The notes below the pieces were generated by a model. The model searched no databases. It saw nothing but the letters and a program-made list of their open reading frames with translations, and had not been told where the DNA came from. Shown here in pieces: positions 42,965-51,569 of a stretch of 64,000 nucleotides of DNA. Made by a program: the position numbers and the translations under genes. The first letter of the stretch is position 1. Each line of letters starts with the position of its first letter. Source of the DNA: Polyangium sp. y55x31 (GTDB taxonomy: Bacteria > Myxococcota_A > Polyangia > Polyangiales > Polyangiaceae); contig NZ_JARZHG010000002.1 of NCBI RefSeq assembly GCF_029946505.1, forward strand, positions 1-64,000. The letters run 5' to 3'.

Positions 42965-44641
42965 ATGCCGCGCCTGCGAAAGCGACTCCTCCCCGCCCTC
43001 CCGCTCCTCGCGCTGCTCGCGGCCTGTAGCCCCGCGCCGCCGCCCCCGTCCGCGCCGCCCCCCGAGGCGCCGCCCCCCGCGCCTCCGCCGCCGCACACGC
43101 TCCCGCTCGCGTCGCCGCCGCCCGAAGCGCTCCCGCCTGCGCCGCCGCCTGCTCCGCCGCCTCCGCCCTTCCGCTCCGACGAGGTTTTTCGACTCGCCGT
43201 CCGCGGGGGCCACGTGATCGACGGCTCGGGCGGCCCACGTCGCCGCGCCGATGTCCTCGTCCGCGGCGATCGCATCGCCTTCGTCGGCGACGTCGACCCT
43301 TCCGTACGCGCCGAGCGCACCCTCGACGCCACGGGCGCCGTCGTCACGCCCGGCTTCATCGACGCGCATTCCCACGGCAATCCGCTCGGCGACGTCGAGT
43401 ACGCGCTCGCCATGGGCGTCACCACGCTCGTCGTCGGCCAGGACGGTCGCAGCCCGGCCACGCGCATCGGCCCCTGGCTCGCGAGCATCGACGCCGGAAG
43501 GCCCCGCGTCCACGTCGCCGCCCTCGTCGGGCACGGCACCGTCCGCGCCCTCGTCGGCGCGGCTCTCCATACGAAGCCGAGGCCCGCCGAGCTCCAGCGA
43601 ATGCGGGATCTCGTCGCCCAGGCCCTTCACGACGGCGCCTTCGGCCTCAGCACCGGCCTCGAATACGACCCGGGGCGCGGCGCCTCGATGGACGAGCTCG
43701 TCGCCCTCGCCGAGCCCGTCGGCGCGCGCGGCGGCGTCGTGATGAGCCACGTCCGCAGCGAGGACGACGATCGCGTCGAATCCTCGCTCGACGAGCTCTT
43801 CGAGATGTGCCGCAGGGGCAAGGCCCGCGCGCACGTCGCGCACCTCAAGATCGTCCTCGGCCGCGGCACGGCCCGGGCCGAGCGCCTGCTCGCCCACATC
43901 GAAAAGGCCCGCGCCCTCGGCCTGCCCGTCACGGCCGACCTGTATCCGTACGCTGCGAGTTACACCTCGCTCGCCGTCCTTTTCCCCGACTTTGCGCGCC
44001 CGCCGTCCTCGTATGCCGACGCGCTGCGCAGCCGCCGCCCCGAGCTCGCCGCATTCCTGCGCGCCCGCGTGGAGAAACGCAACGGCCCGAAGGCGATGCT
44101 CTTCGGCACGGGCGCATTCGCGGGAAGGACGCTCGAAGAGGTCGCCGCGTCGCGTCGTGTCCCATTCGAGGACATCCTCATCGACGTCGGCCCGGATGGC
44201 GCCGAGGCCGCTTACTTCGTGATGGACGAGGCCGTCGTGGCGCGCCTCTTCGCCGATCCTTTCGTGATGGTCGGCACGGACGGCGGCGGCGGCGGCCGGC
44301 ATCCGCGCGGATTTGGCGCGTTTGCGCGGGTGATCGAGGAGCTCGTCGAAAAGCAGCGCCTCGTTTCCCTGGAGGAAGCCGTGCGCAAGATGTCGGCTCT
44401 GCCCGCTCGCACGCTTGGGCTCGAAGGCGAGCGGGGCTGCGTGCGCGAGGGGTGCGGGGCGGATTTGCTCGTGTTTTCGCCGGCCGAGGTCCACGAGCGC
44501 GCGAGCTTCACCGCGCCGCATCGGCTGGCCGAGGGGATGCGTTTCGTCGTGGTCGGGGGCGTCGTCGAGCGTGAAGGTGGCAAGCCGACGGCGGGACGTG
44601 GAGGACGCGCGCTTCGATTTTCAGCGGTGGAGCGGCGGTAG
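42965..44641 (+). CDS. N-acyl-D-amino-acid deacylase / amidohydrolase family lipoprotein
   Basis: 558 residues. Signal peptide with an LLAAC lipobox and a Pro/Ala-rich spacer (about 25-75). The body is a metal-dependent amidohydrolase: VIDGSGGPRRRADVLVRGDRIAFVG at the entry, FIDAHSH (metal-binding HxH), TLVVGQDG, then FGLSTGLEY and the late histidine-containing SHVRSEDDD and AHLKIVLGRG. These fit the D-aminoacylase branch, which deacylates N-acyl-D-amino acids, possibly peptidoglycan-derived D-residues. ATG 42965 gives the signal peptide and lies right after a hairpin. Other amidohydrolases such as dihydroorotase-like proteins are less likely. Confidence 0.85.
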   Translation: MPRLRKRLLPALPLLALLAACSPAPPPPSAPPPEAPPPAPPPPHTLPLASPPPEALPPAPPPAPPPPPFRSDEVFRLAVRGGHVIDGSGGPRRRADVLVRGDRIAFVGDVDPSVRAERTLDATGAVVTPGFIDAHSHGNPLGDVEYALAMGVTTLVVGQDGRSPATRIGPWLASIDAGRPRVHVAALVGHGTVRALVGAALHTKPRPAELQRMRDLVAQALHDGAFGLSTGLEYDPGRGASMDELVALAEPVGARGGVVMSHVRSEDDDRVESSLDELFEMCRRGKARAHVAHLKIVLGRGTARAERLLAHIEKARALGLPVTADLYPYAASYTSLAVLFPDFARPPSSYADALRSRRPELAAFLRARVEKRNGPKAMLFGTGAFAGRTLEEVAASRRVPFEDILIDVGPDGAEAAYFVMDEAVVARLFADPFVMVGTDGGGGGRHPRGFGAFARVIEELVEKQRLVSLEEAVRKMSALPARTLGLEGERGCVREGCGADLLVFSPAEVHERASFTAPHRLAEGMRFVVVGGVVEREGGKPTAGRGGRALRFSAVERR

Positions 44642-44919
44642 CGGGAGCGGAAAGCGGAAAGCGAAATCTGCTTGTGTGCCGTTTCTGAGGATTGCGGCGG
44701 GCAGGGCCCCGTTGAGCACGGGGGCGACGTGGTATCAGTCCGTCACCACGAGGGTAGGCGCCTTAGCGCCACGTTCGCGGCTACGGGTGCTGCGCATGGC
44801 GACGGACCGCGCGGGTCCGCTCGACGCCCCGGCCGTCACCAGCGAGGGCGCTCTCGACGAAATCGGAACACGTGAACCCGCGGCGGCGGTATCATCGCGC
44901 ATACGCTCGCCAGAAGACG

Positions 44920-46119
44920 TCAGGTAGAGGAGATGGGCTCGTCATCGTTATAGGGCGCATTCTCCACGCACAGCACTCCCTTGAAGCTGAGTGTCAGCGT
45001 CTCGTTGCGCCGGTAGTACTCGCCGTCCGGTTCGGTGCCCGCGAGCGGCTGGGTATACCAACGCGTGGCGGTGGTATTGACCGTGACGTCCACCGTGCCG
45101 CTCGTGGCGTACCACTGGATGATATACGTCGAATACGGCGGGACTTCATAATCAATGGTGGTGGCGAGCACGACTTCCTTCTCCAGGCTGTCTGTGCTGC
45201 TCTCGGAGTGCTCGTAGTTGTAGGTGAACCCGAATGTCAGATCCAACGCGTTGTTATCCGAGCCTACCTTGCTATGGGTATAGCCGGCTTCAACGGCGCC
45301 GCCGGAGCTGTGTGTGTCGGTGACCGTGACTTCGGCGGTCTCTATGACGCTCACCTTCACGCCGATCGCCGGTTTGATTGGCGTGCTCCCCGCGTTCGTG
45401 CCCTTCAGCTCGTAGACCACCTTGCGCGACTGGTTCGTCGGGACGTAATTTTCGACGATCACTTCCTTGATTTCTTCCTTCACTGGCCTGAGGCGGATGA
45501 TCTTGAACGCACTGGCGCAGTCGTTGAACCCCACGTCATCCAGGCTCCTCACCTCCCCCGCGCCACGCGCGATGTTCGTGTAGCGCCTTCCGCCACCGTC
45601 GCTGTTCTCGTAGAGTTCCACGGTGAAGGTGTCGAGCATGCCCTGCCACTTGATCGAGCTGAGCTCGTCTTCGATATGCCAGCCGTCGATGTTGTGGACC
45701 GTATCGAGCTCCCACTCCGACATGAAAAGTGTCGTGTAGTTGCCGGTGAATTCGGCGCCTTCATAGAGGCACACATACCCCATGTCGAGGTCGACGTTCC
45801 GCCACAGGAAGGCGGAGGCGCAGTCGTTCAGATCGCACGATTTCAGATTGACCGCGTGCTCCTGCCCGTCACCGATGAGGTCCAAGACCCTGCCAGCCCC
45901 TTTGAGGTTGGGCCAATCCAGCGTCGCGTGGTTGTCGAACAGCGTGACGACGCACCCCTTGGGGAGGTTGTAGCGCACGTAGGTGGCTTCATCCTTCGAC
46001 TCTTGGAGGGCGTGGACATACCCCAATGTGTATTGGGTCAAGTCGATCTTTTCGAGTTCGATGTTTGTGTTGTCGTCTTTGTAGAGGATGATGGTGTTAT
46101 TCGGTACCGGGGTTGCCAC
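44920..46119 (-). CDS. Beta/gamma-crystallin-like protein with aerolysin/ETX-MTX2-like pore-forming region
   Basis: 399 residues, no signal peptide. The N-terminal half (about 1-195) contains Greek-key crystallin-like units, e.g. CLYEGAEFTGNYTTLF then DELSSIKW, and VELYENSDGGGRRYTN then DCASAFKII. The C-terminal half alternates polar Ser/Thr/Val over VSVIETAEVTVTDTHSS, GFTYNYEHSESSTDS and ends with a VPPYSTYIIQWYA block, the pattern of ETX/MTX2 aerolysin-type toxins that form beta-barrel pores. GTG 46119 is chosen because AAAGGAG (46134-46128) lies at correct spacing. GC is visibly lower than neighbours, suggesting acquisition. Targets, secretion route and toxicity are unknown. Confidence 0.8.
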   Translation of the reverse strand: MATPVPNNTIILYKDDNTNIELEKIDLTQYTLGYVHALQESKDEATYVRYNLPKGCVVTLFDNHATLDWPNLKGAGRVLDLIGDGQEHAVNLKSCDLNDCASAFLWRNVDLDMGYVCLYEGAEFTGNYTTLFMSEWELDTVHNIDGWHIEDELSSIKWQGMLDTFTVELYENSDGGGRRYTNIARGAGEVRSLDDVGFNDCASAFKIIRLRPVKEEIKEVIVENYVPTNQSRKVVYELKGTNAGSTPIKPAIGVKVSVIETAEVTVTDTHSSGGAVEAGYTHSKVGSDNNALDLTFGFTYNYEHSESSTDSLEKEVVLATTIDYEVPPYSTYIIQWYATSGTVDVTVNTTATRWYTQPLAGTEPDGEYYRRNETLTLSFKGVLCVENAPYNDDEPISST

Positions 46120-46976
46120 GGATTGCACTCCTTTGGTTGCTTACAGTCAGAGACGCCTGACCATGAGGTGGCATCCTGTGGGATCCAGGACATAGAAACC
46201 AGGATTTCCGCTCTCGCTGGAGCATCGCACGCTCCCCTCTCGGTGGTTGACCGTGTCCTTTCACACCATGAGTACCCGAAAATTGTTTTATAGCTCACCG
46301 TTATTCGTGTTGGACGCAATGTTCTTGACTGTATGCCAAACATGTGACTCCACATACCCCCACTCGAACGGGGTATGGGGTATGAAGATGCTCTGGTGTC
46401 GCCTTCCTCTGCGTCGGGCAGCCCCAGCGGCACACATGGGTGCCCGAAACCACCGACCGTCCCGCCAAACGCGTGCAGGGTCCGCAGGCGCGCCACTTTT
46501 GTTGTTACCTCGCCCGGAGCCCAGCATTGATCGGGACATGGGATCGGGGGGGCGATGACGGGGTTGTAAATCAAAACGCCAGCCTGATCTTCCCCCGCTC
46601 CCGCGGACGTGGCTCTCAGCCCTGCGTCCCCTCCGCCGCGGGTCGGGAGAAGAACAGAGGGCGGAAGAAGAACCGGGGGAACGTTCCCGGCAGCTTCCTC
46701 CCTCGATGCCAAGGTCGAGGGATCGCCCCGGGGAGCTTCCTCCTCCAGGGACCTGGAAGCTCGGCGTGCGGCAGGGACTTGCTACGACGACATGCTCGTC
46801 GACGAGAAATGGGCCGGCGCGCTCGCGGGCTCCCTGGCGCACACCACCCGCCCCAGTCACCATTTCGACCCGCCTGCACGCGCGCAGTGGCAGCGCAAGA
46901 CGGTTTATTGCTTTCCTTCGGATCCTCATTGTTTGCCATTTCGTCGGCGCTCGTATTCGTACTATTCTGAACCATC
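46120..46976. other. 857-bp region without a supported gene; AT-richer near the toxin-like gene
   Basis: Divergent region between the crystallin/aerolysin-like gene and the SBBP lipoprotein. The first 200 bp are AT-rich, with TATAAA on the minus strand at 46292-46287 as the most promoter-like element. ORFs in the rest lack codon bias and are judged spurious. It includes a repeat-rich patch at 46666-46760. Confidence 0.5.
46666..46760. repeat. Degenerate direct repeat with palindromes
   Basis: AGCTTCCTCC occurs at 46692-46701 and again at 46734-46743, 42 nt apart, inside a degenerate two-unit repeat. GGGAACGTTCCC (46677-46688) is a perfect palindrome, and CCCTCG/CGAGGG (46700-46705 with 46716-46721) forms a hairpin. 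No known element is recognised. Confidence 0.5.
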
Positions 46977-48659
46977 ATGAAACACTCCCGTCTTGCTGCC
47001 CTCTCGCTCCTCTTCGGCGTGTTCGCGGCGTACGGCTGCGGGAAGGAAGAATCGACGACCGAGACCACCCTGGGCGCCGGCGGCAGCGGCGGCGTGGGAG
47101 GCGCGAACGGCAGCGGCAGCGAAGTCGGCAGCAGCGGCGGGAGCAGCGGCGAGGGCGGGAGCGCCGGCGCGACGTCGTGCGAGCCGAACACGACGGAGGC
47201 TTGTTATGGCGGCCCCGAAGGCACGGAGGGCGTCGGGGTTTGCCAGGGCGGGACCCGCACGTGCAACGCCGCGGGCACGGCCTTCGGGCCCTGCGAGGGC
47301 GAGGTCCTGCCCTCGCAGGAGGACTGCGCGACTTCGGAGGACGAGGACTGCGACGGCGCGACGCCTGCGTGCGGGAGCGACAACCTCTGGAGCCGCAGGT
47401 TCGGCGCGGCCGAGGGCCTCGCGCTCATCGCCGGCGCCGGCGGCCACCCGATCCTCGTGGGTCGTTTTCCCGGCACCTTGAGCTTCGGTGGCAACACGTT
47501 CACGAGCTCGGGCGGCTACGACGCGTTCGTCGCCAAGCTCGACGGCGCCTCGGGCGAGCAGCTCTGGAGCCGCAGGCTCGGCGGCGCCGAGGATCAGGCC
47601 GCGTGGAGCGTCACCGAGGACGCGCAAGGCAACGTCATCGTCGTCGGCGAGTTCCTCGGGCAAATGAGCGTCGGCGGCGGCAACTCGCTCCAGAGCGAGG
47701 GCGGCTACGACGTCTTCGTCGCGAAGTACGATGGTACCGACGGTGACCACATCTGGAGCCGGCGCTTCGGCAACAGCGAGGACCAGAACGCGCGCGGCGT
47801 CGCCGTCACGAAGACGGGCGAGATCCTCGTGATCGGGAGCTTCTCCGGCGGCGTCGATTTCGGCACGGGTCTGCTCGAGAGCGCCGGCAGCTTCGATCTC
47901 TTCGTGCTCACGCTCGACAATAGCGGTAACCCCGTGCGCGCCCAGCGCTTCGGCGACGGCGAGGACCAAAACGGACGCGCGATCGCGGTCGACGCGGGCG
48001 GCAACGCCGTGATCACCGGCGACTTCCGCGGCAAGGTGGACTTCGGCGGGACCACGCTCACGAGCGCGGGCGGCTTCGACCTGTTCGTCGCGCGCCTCGA
48101 TCCGAACGGCGGCGTCACCTACGCGAAGCGGTACGGCGACATGGATCCGCAGCGCGGCTACGCCGTGCGCATGAACGCCGCGGGCAACGCGGTCGTGAGC
48201 GGGATCGTGCGCGGCACCGTGGATTTCGGGGGCGGCGCGCTCACCGCGCAGAACCTCGACGTCTTCCTGCTCGAGCTGTCGCCGAGCGGCGGGCACGTGA
48301 AGAGCGTCATCATGGGCGGCTCGAAGGCCGACACCGCCGGCGGCGTGGCCATCGGCGCCGGCGGCCGCTTCGTCGTCGGAGGCGGATTCCTGAAGGACGC
48401 GAAATTCGGCGCAATCACGCTGAACGCGCAGGGAGGCGCGTCCTCGCCCGACGCGTTCCTCGCGCGGTACGACACGTCGGGGAACGTCCTCTCGGCCACG
48501 GGTTATGGCGACAAGGACGACCAGTCCATCACCGCGGTCGCGACCGACGCCGCCGGCCGTATCTTCCTCGCCGCTGTGGCCTCCGGCACGGTCGACTTCG
48601 GCCAGGGCCCGCTCATGGGCGGCGCCTCCGAGCTCGTCCTGGCGAAGCTCGCGCCGTAG
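46977..48659 (+). CDS. SBBP-type beta-propeller lipoprotein
   Basis: 560 residues. Signal peptide with a YGC lipobox and a Gly/Ser linker, then a Cys-bearing segment (about 65-135) and about seven repeats of roughly 55-60 residues. Each repeat ends like SGGYDAFVAKLDGASGE followed by WSRRFG, the SBBP seven-bladed beta-propeller signature. Surface-exposed adhesion or recognition is likely; no enzyme motif. Repeats are near-identical at protein level but diverged at DNA level. Divergent from the crystallin/aerolysin-like gene across a long, AT-richer region. Confidence 0.8.
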   Translation: MKHSRLAALSLLFGVFAAYGCGKEESTTETTLGAGGSGGVGGANGSGSEVGSSGGSSGEGGSAGATSCEPNTTEACYGGPEGTEGVGVCQGGTRTCNAAGTAFGPCEGEVLPSQEDCATSEDEDCDGATPACGSDNLWSRRFGAAEGLALIAGAGGHPILVGRFPGTLSFGGNTFTSSGGYDAFVAKLDGASGEQLWSRRLGGAEDQAAWSVTEDAQGNVIVVGEFLGQMSVGGGNSLQSEGGYDVFVAKYDGTDGDHIWSRRFGNSEDQNARGVAVTKTGEILVIGSFSGGVDFGTGLLESAGSFDLFVLTLDNSGNPVRAQRFGDGEDQNGRAIAVDAGGNAVITGDFRGKVDFGGTTLTSAGGFDLFVARLDPNGGVTYAKRYGDMDPQRGYAVRMNAAGNAVVSGIVRGTVDFGGGALTAQNLDVFLLELSPSGGHVKSVIMGGSKADTAGGVAIGAGGRFVVGGGFLKDAKFGAITLNAQGGASSPDAFLARYDTSGNVLSATGYGDKDDQSITAVATDAAGRIFLAAVASGTVDFGQGPLMGGASELVLAKLAP

Positions 48660-48688
48660 CCGTCCTGCGACGACGAACGGCCGTTCCG

Positions 48689-49615
48689 GTGCTACGCCTC
48701 TCCTCGATGCGCCCCGCGACGGTCGCCGCCTTCGCGCTCCTCGTGCTCGCCCCTTCCGGCGGGGCCGCTCGTCCGCCGCCTCCCCCCGAGGCGCCCTCGG
48801 CCCCCACGCAGCAAGCGAACACGAAGGCCGGCATCGTCACCCTGCAGAGCCCCGCGCCCGAGGCGATCCTCCTGCGCGAAGGCACCTTCACGATGGGCTC
48901 GACCCCCTCCGAGGTCGCCCACGCGCAGACGCTCTGCGCCCTCGAGCCGATGGGCCGCGAGTGTCCCGAGCAGATCTTCGGCGACGAGTACCCGCCCCAC
49001 GAGGTCTACCTCTCGGACGTCTGGATCGATCGCGCCGAGGTCACGGTCGCGCGCTACCGCCGCTGCGTGGCCGCGGGGCATTGCCTGGAGCCGCCGTATG
49101 CGTCGGGGGCCGCGCGTTTCGATCGGCCGGAGCTGCCGGTGGTGATGGTGAGCTACAGCGACGCCGTGGCCTTCTGCACCTGGGCGGGCGGCCGGCTGCC
49201 GACCGAGGCGGAGTGGGAGCGCGCGGCGCGGGGCGCGCGGGGCCGGCGTTACCCTTGGGGCAACCTCTGGAACGGCACGATCGTGAACCACGGCAAGATC
49301 TCCTGGGACGAGCTCGACCCCACCGACGGCTTCCTCGAGCTCGCCCCCGTGGGCTCGTTCCCGGACGGCCGGACCCCGGACGGGTTCGCCGACATGGCGG
49401 GAAATGTGGAAGAATGGGTTGCCGATTACTACGCACCCCGATACCAGGAGGGCAGCGTGATGAATCCGCGTGGCCCGTCCTCGGGGGAGGAGCGGGTGCT
49501 CCGGGGCGGCGGCTACGTGCACGGGCGGCCGTTCATGCGCGCGGCCTCGCGCCAGCATGATCTTCCCTCCATGCGCAGGCCCTGGCGTGGCTTCCGTTGC
49601 GCCCGAGATCCGTAG
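48689..49615 (+). CDS. Formylglycine-generating-enzyme (SUMF1) family protein, secreted
   Basis: 308 residues. An N-terminal signal-like stretch and a Pro-rich spacer precede the FGE/SUMF1 domain: LREGTFTMGS, VYLSDVWIDRAEVT, LPVVMVSYSDAVAFCTWAGGRLPTEAEWE split over conserved blocks, YPWGN, DMAGNVEEWVADYY, and RGGGYVHG near the end. True FGE oxidises a sulfatase cysteine, but many bacterial members have other or regulatory roles, and no sulfatase gene is close. The start may be GTG 48689 or ATG 48707. Co-directional with the propeller gene upstream (29 nt gap). Confidence 0.82.
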   Translation: MLRLSSMRPATVAAFALLVLAPSGGAARPPPPPEAPSAPTQQANTKAGIVTLQSPAPEAILLREGTFTMGSTPSEVAHAQTLCALEPMGRECPEQIFGDEYPPHEVYLSDVWIDRAEVTVARYRRCVAAGHCLEPPYASGAARFDRPELPVVMVSYSDAVAFCTWAGGRLPTEAEWERAARGARGRRYPWGNLWNGTIVNHGKISWDELDPTDGFLELAPVGSFPDGRTPDGFADMAGNVEEWVADYYAPRYQEGSVMNPRGPSSGEERVLRGGGYVHGRPFMRAASRQHDLPSMRRPWRGFRCARDP

Positions 49616-49647
49616 CGAAGCGCGCCCGGCGGGCTCATAGTGGGCGC

Positions 49648-50550
49648 GTGAAGATCGCCCACCTCTCGGATCTGCACCTGCTCTCGCTCGAAGGCGCGGT
49701 GCCGATGCGCCTCTTCAACAAGCGCATCACGGGCTACATGAACCTGCGCTTCCACCGCAAGTCGGTCCACAAGCCCTTCGCCGTCGAGGCGGCCGCCGCG
49801 GAGATCCGGAAGCTCGGCGTCGATCACGTGGTCATCACGGGCGACGTCACGAACCTCGCCCTCGAAGTCGAGTTCGAGCTCGTGAAGAAGCTCGTCGAGC
49901 AGGACCTCGGCCTCTCGCCCGACCAGGTCAGCATGGTCCCGGGCAACCACGACACCTACACCCGCGGCGCTTTCCACTCGAAGCGCTTCTTCCGTTACTT
50001 CGAGCCCTACCTGAAGACCGATCTCCCCGAGATCCCGGGCCCCTTCCCGTTCGTGCGCCTGCGCGGCCCGGTCGCGCTCATCGGCCTGTCCACGGCCGTG
50101 CCGAGGCCGCCGCTCGTCGCCGCCGGCGCGCTCCGCCCGAAGCAGCTCGAGGCTCTCTCCCGGGCGCTCTCCCACCCCGAGGTACGCTCGCGCACGCCGA
50201 TCCTGCTCCAGCACCACCCCTGGCACAACCCGCCGCGGCTCGTGAAGACGCTGCTCGAAGGGCTCTACGACGCCCGGGAGCAAGCCGAGCTTCTGCGTGG
50301 GATCGAGCGGGGCCTCTTGCTGCACGGCCACCTGCACCGGCGGATCCACCGCACGTTGCCGACGGCACGGGGCCACATCGACGCGGTCGGCGCGACGAGC
50401 GCGTCGCTCCTGCACGACAGCGACGAGCGTATGGCGGGCTTCAACCTGTACGAGATCGACGACGGCTCCGGGGCAATCCGGGCGATCACTTCGTGCCGGC
50501 TCGATCCCGCGACGAAGACGTTCTCCGAAGTGTCGATTCCGAAGGGATGA
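49648..50550 (+). CDS. Metallophosphoesterase
   Basis: 300 residues, calcineurin-like fold. All five metal motifs are visible: HLSDLHL (D and H), VVITGDVTN, MVPGNHDTY, LQHHPWH and LLHGHLHRR. This is the di-metal phosphodiesterase/phosphatase pattern; the substrate is not predictable. GTG 49648 gives MKIAHLSDLH directly at the first strand; the frame is open to 49597 but only adds a tail. No partner gene identifies the pathway. Confidence 0.88.
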   Translation: MKIAHLSDLHLLSLEGAVPMRLFNKRITGYMNLRFHRKSVHKPFAVEAAAAEIRKLGVDHVVITGDVTNLALEVEFELVKKLVEQDLGLSPDQVSMVPGNHDTYTRGAFHSKRFFRYFEPYLKTDLPEIPGPFPFVRLRGPVALIGLSTAVPRPPLVAAGALRPKQLEALSRALSHPEVRSRTPILLQHHPWHNPPRLVKTLLEGLYDAREQAELLRGIERGLLLHGHLHRRIHRTLPTARGHIDAVGATSASLLHDSDERMAGFNLYEIDDGSGAIRAITSCRLDPATKTFSEVSIPKG

Positions 50551-50587
50551 ACAGGCAGGGGGGCGTGGGGGGGACGCCAAAAACGAA

Positions 50588-50627
50588 CCCGGCGCCTGCG
50601 GACGGTTCGGACGTCCGAGGCGCCGGG
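50588..50627 (-). terminator. Rho-independent-like terminator of the cold-shock gene
   Basis: Outer stem CCCGGCGCCT/AGGCGCCGGG (50588-50597 with 50618-50627), extended by CGGAC/GTCCG (50599-50603 with 50613-50617), 9-nt loop. On the minus strand it is followed by TTTTT (about 50583-50579). It begins 17 nt past the stop codon. Confidence 0.75.
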
Positions 50628-50644
50628 TGGACGAGTCGCTCCGC

Positions 50645-50860
50645 TCAGCTCGCGGCGAGGCGCATCACGTTGATGGCCTGCAGGCCTTTCGGGCCCTCCT
50701 TGATCTCGAACTCGACCGTCTCGTCCTCGAAGAGGCGCTTCCGACCCGCGTCCGGTTGCTGGATCTGCGAGTAGTGGACGAAGACGTCAGGGCCCGTGTC
50801 CTGCTTGATGAACCCCCAGCCCTTCTCGTCATTGAACCACTTGACTTTACCTACTGCCAT
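50645..50860 (-). CDS. cspA: Cold-shock protein
   Basis: 71-residue single cold-shock domain: [13 protein letters not shown] (RNP-1) and DVFVHYSQI (RNP-2) are intact. Binds single-stranded nucleic acid and acts as an RNA chaperone. GGAGGAG precedes the start. The predicted 5' leader of about 86 nt fits the long leaders of cold-shock mRNAs. Whether it is cold-induced or constitutive cannot be told. Confidence 0.95.
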   Translation of the reverse strand: MAVGKVKWFNDEKGWGFIKQDTGPDVFVHYSQIQQPDAGRKRLFEDETVEFEIKEGPKGLQAINVMRLAAS

Positions 50861-50952
50861 AACTCCTCCACTTCACACGGTGCTCGCCGATCGCTGACGA
50901 TCCCCACGATTCCGCGCGTATCCAGCGCACGCGCCCCCGGTCGAGCGGCGCC

Positions 50953-50982
50953 AAGGTAGACGTCCGCTCGTCCGACCGTCAA
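50953..50982 (-). promoter_or_regulatory. Promoter of the cold-shock gene
   Basis: Minus-strand TTGACG (50982-50977) and TACCTT (50958-50953) with an 18-nt spacer place the start near 50946, giving a leader of about 86 nt. Confidence 0.5.
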
Positions 50983-51167
50983 GCGGGGTGCCACCGGTGG
51001 AAGGCGCGCAAGCACACCTCCAGCTTTGACGCGCGCTGCGAAATCGAAATCGCGCCGCGCGCGACGCACGTGCGTAACGACGTTCGCTTCCAGGGAAAAA
51101 TATGACCGGGAAATGACCGAATTTCAGAGGCGCCGACTTCGGCACGACCATCGCAAGGGCGGCCGGC

Positions 51168-51461
51168 ATGGAGTTCCCCACCCCCAAAGCCGAGATCACG
51201 GGCGCCCCTTCCGAGGGGAGCGGTGACGCGATGCAGCGGCCCCGCCCTTATGAACACGCCTCCCGCGATCCGCGGGCGCTCCGCATCCTCGCGAAGACCA
51301 TCTACCGCGAAATGCGCCAGGGTGGTCTCGCCGAAGAGGACGTGATGTCGGTCGCCGGCGAGCTGCTCTCCCTCGTCGCCGGTGACATGAAGGACCGCCG
51401 CGAAAACGACAAGCCCTCCTCGATCCCGCCTTCGTCCGCCTCCGCCCGCAAGCCGCGCTGA
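51168..51461 (+). CDS. Small conserved-looking protein of unknown function
   Basis: 97 residues, or 76 from ATG 51231, which has GAGGGGAG upstream and may be the real start. The core RALRILAKTIYREMRQGG and VMSVAGELLSLVAGDM forms amphipathic helices; the C-terminus is disordered. I do not recognise a named family. Between it and the cold-shock gene, the 307-bp gap 50861-51167 carries the csp promoter and otherwise nothing recognised. Confidence 0.6.
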   Translation: MEFPTPKAEITGAPSEGSGDAMQRPRPYEHASRDPRALRILAKTIYREMRQGGLAEEDVMSVAGELLSLVAGDMKDRRENDKPSSIPPSSASARKPR

Positions 51462-51494
51462 TCCGTCCCCGCGCGCGCGATCGTCCCCTCTTCG

Positions 51495-51523
51495 TTGACA
51501 TGCTCCTCGGGGCTTGCTCGTAT
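51495..51523 (+). promoter_or_regulatory. Candidate promoter of the FHA gene
   Basis: TTGACA (51495-51500) and TCGTAT (51518-51523) with a 17-nt spacer; start about 51530, 40 nt before ATG 51570. Confidence 0.4.
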
Positions 51524-51569
51524 TGCCGAGCGTGGCCCGGGGCCGATCCCGCAAGGCCGCCCGAGCGGA

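Noticed and set aside
40075-43539. 1154-codon antisense frame over the cytochrome-like and deacylase-like genes
   Set aside because: Arg/Glu/His-rich shadow translation without signal peptide or domains.
44642-44919. 278-bp gap after the deacylase-like gene
   Set aside because: An ORF at 44415-44927 crosses it but overlaps the assigned gene out of frame; a minus-strand stretch looks weakly protein-like but is broken by a stop. Nothing can be named.
46440-46980. Short overlapping ORFs on both strands in the 46.1-46.9 kb gap
   Set aside because: No consistent codon bias, no ribosome sites, low-complexity Arg/Pro-rich products and internal repeats.
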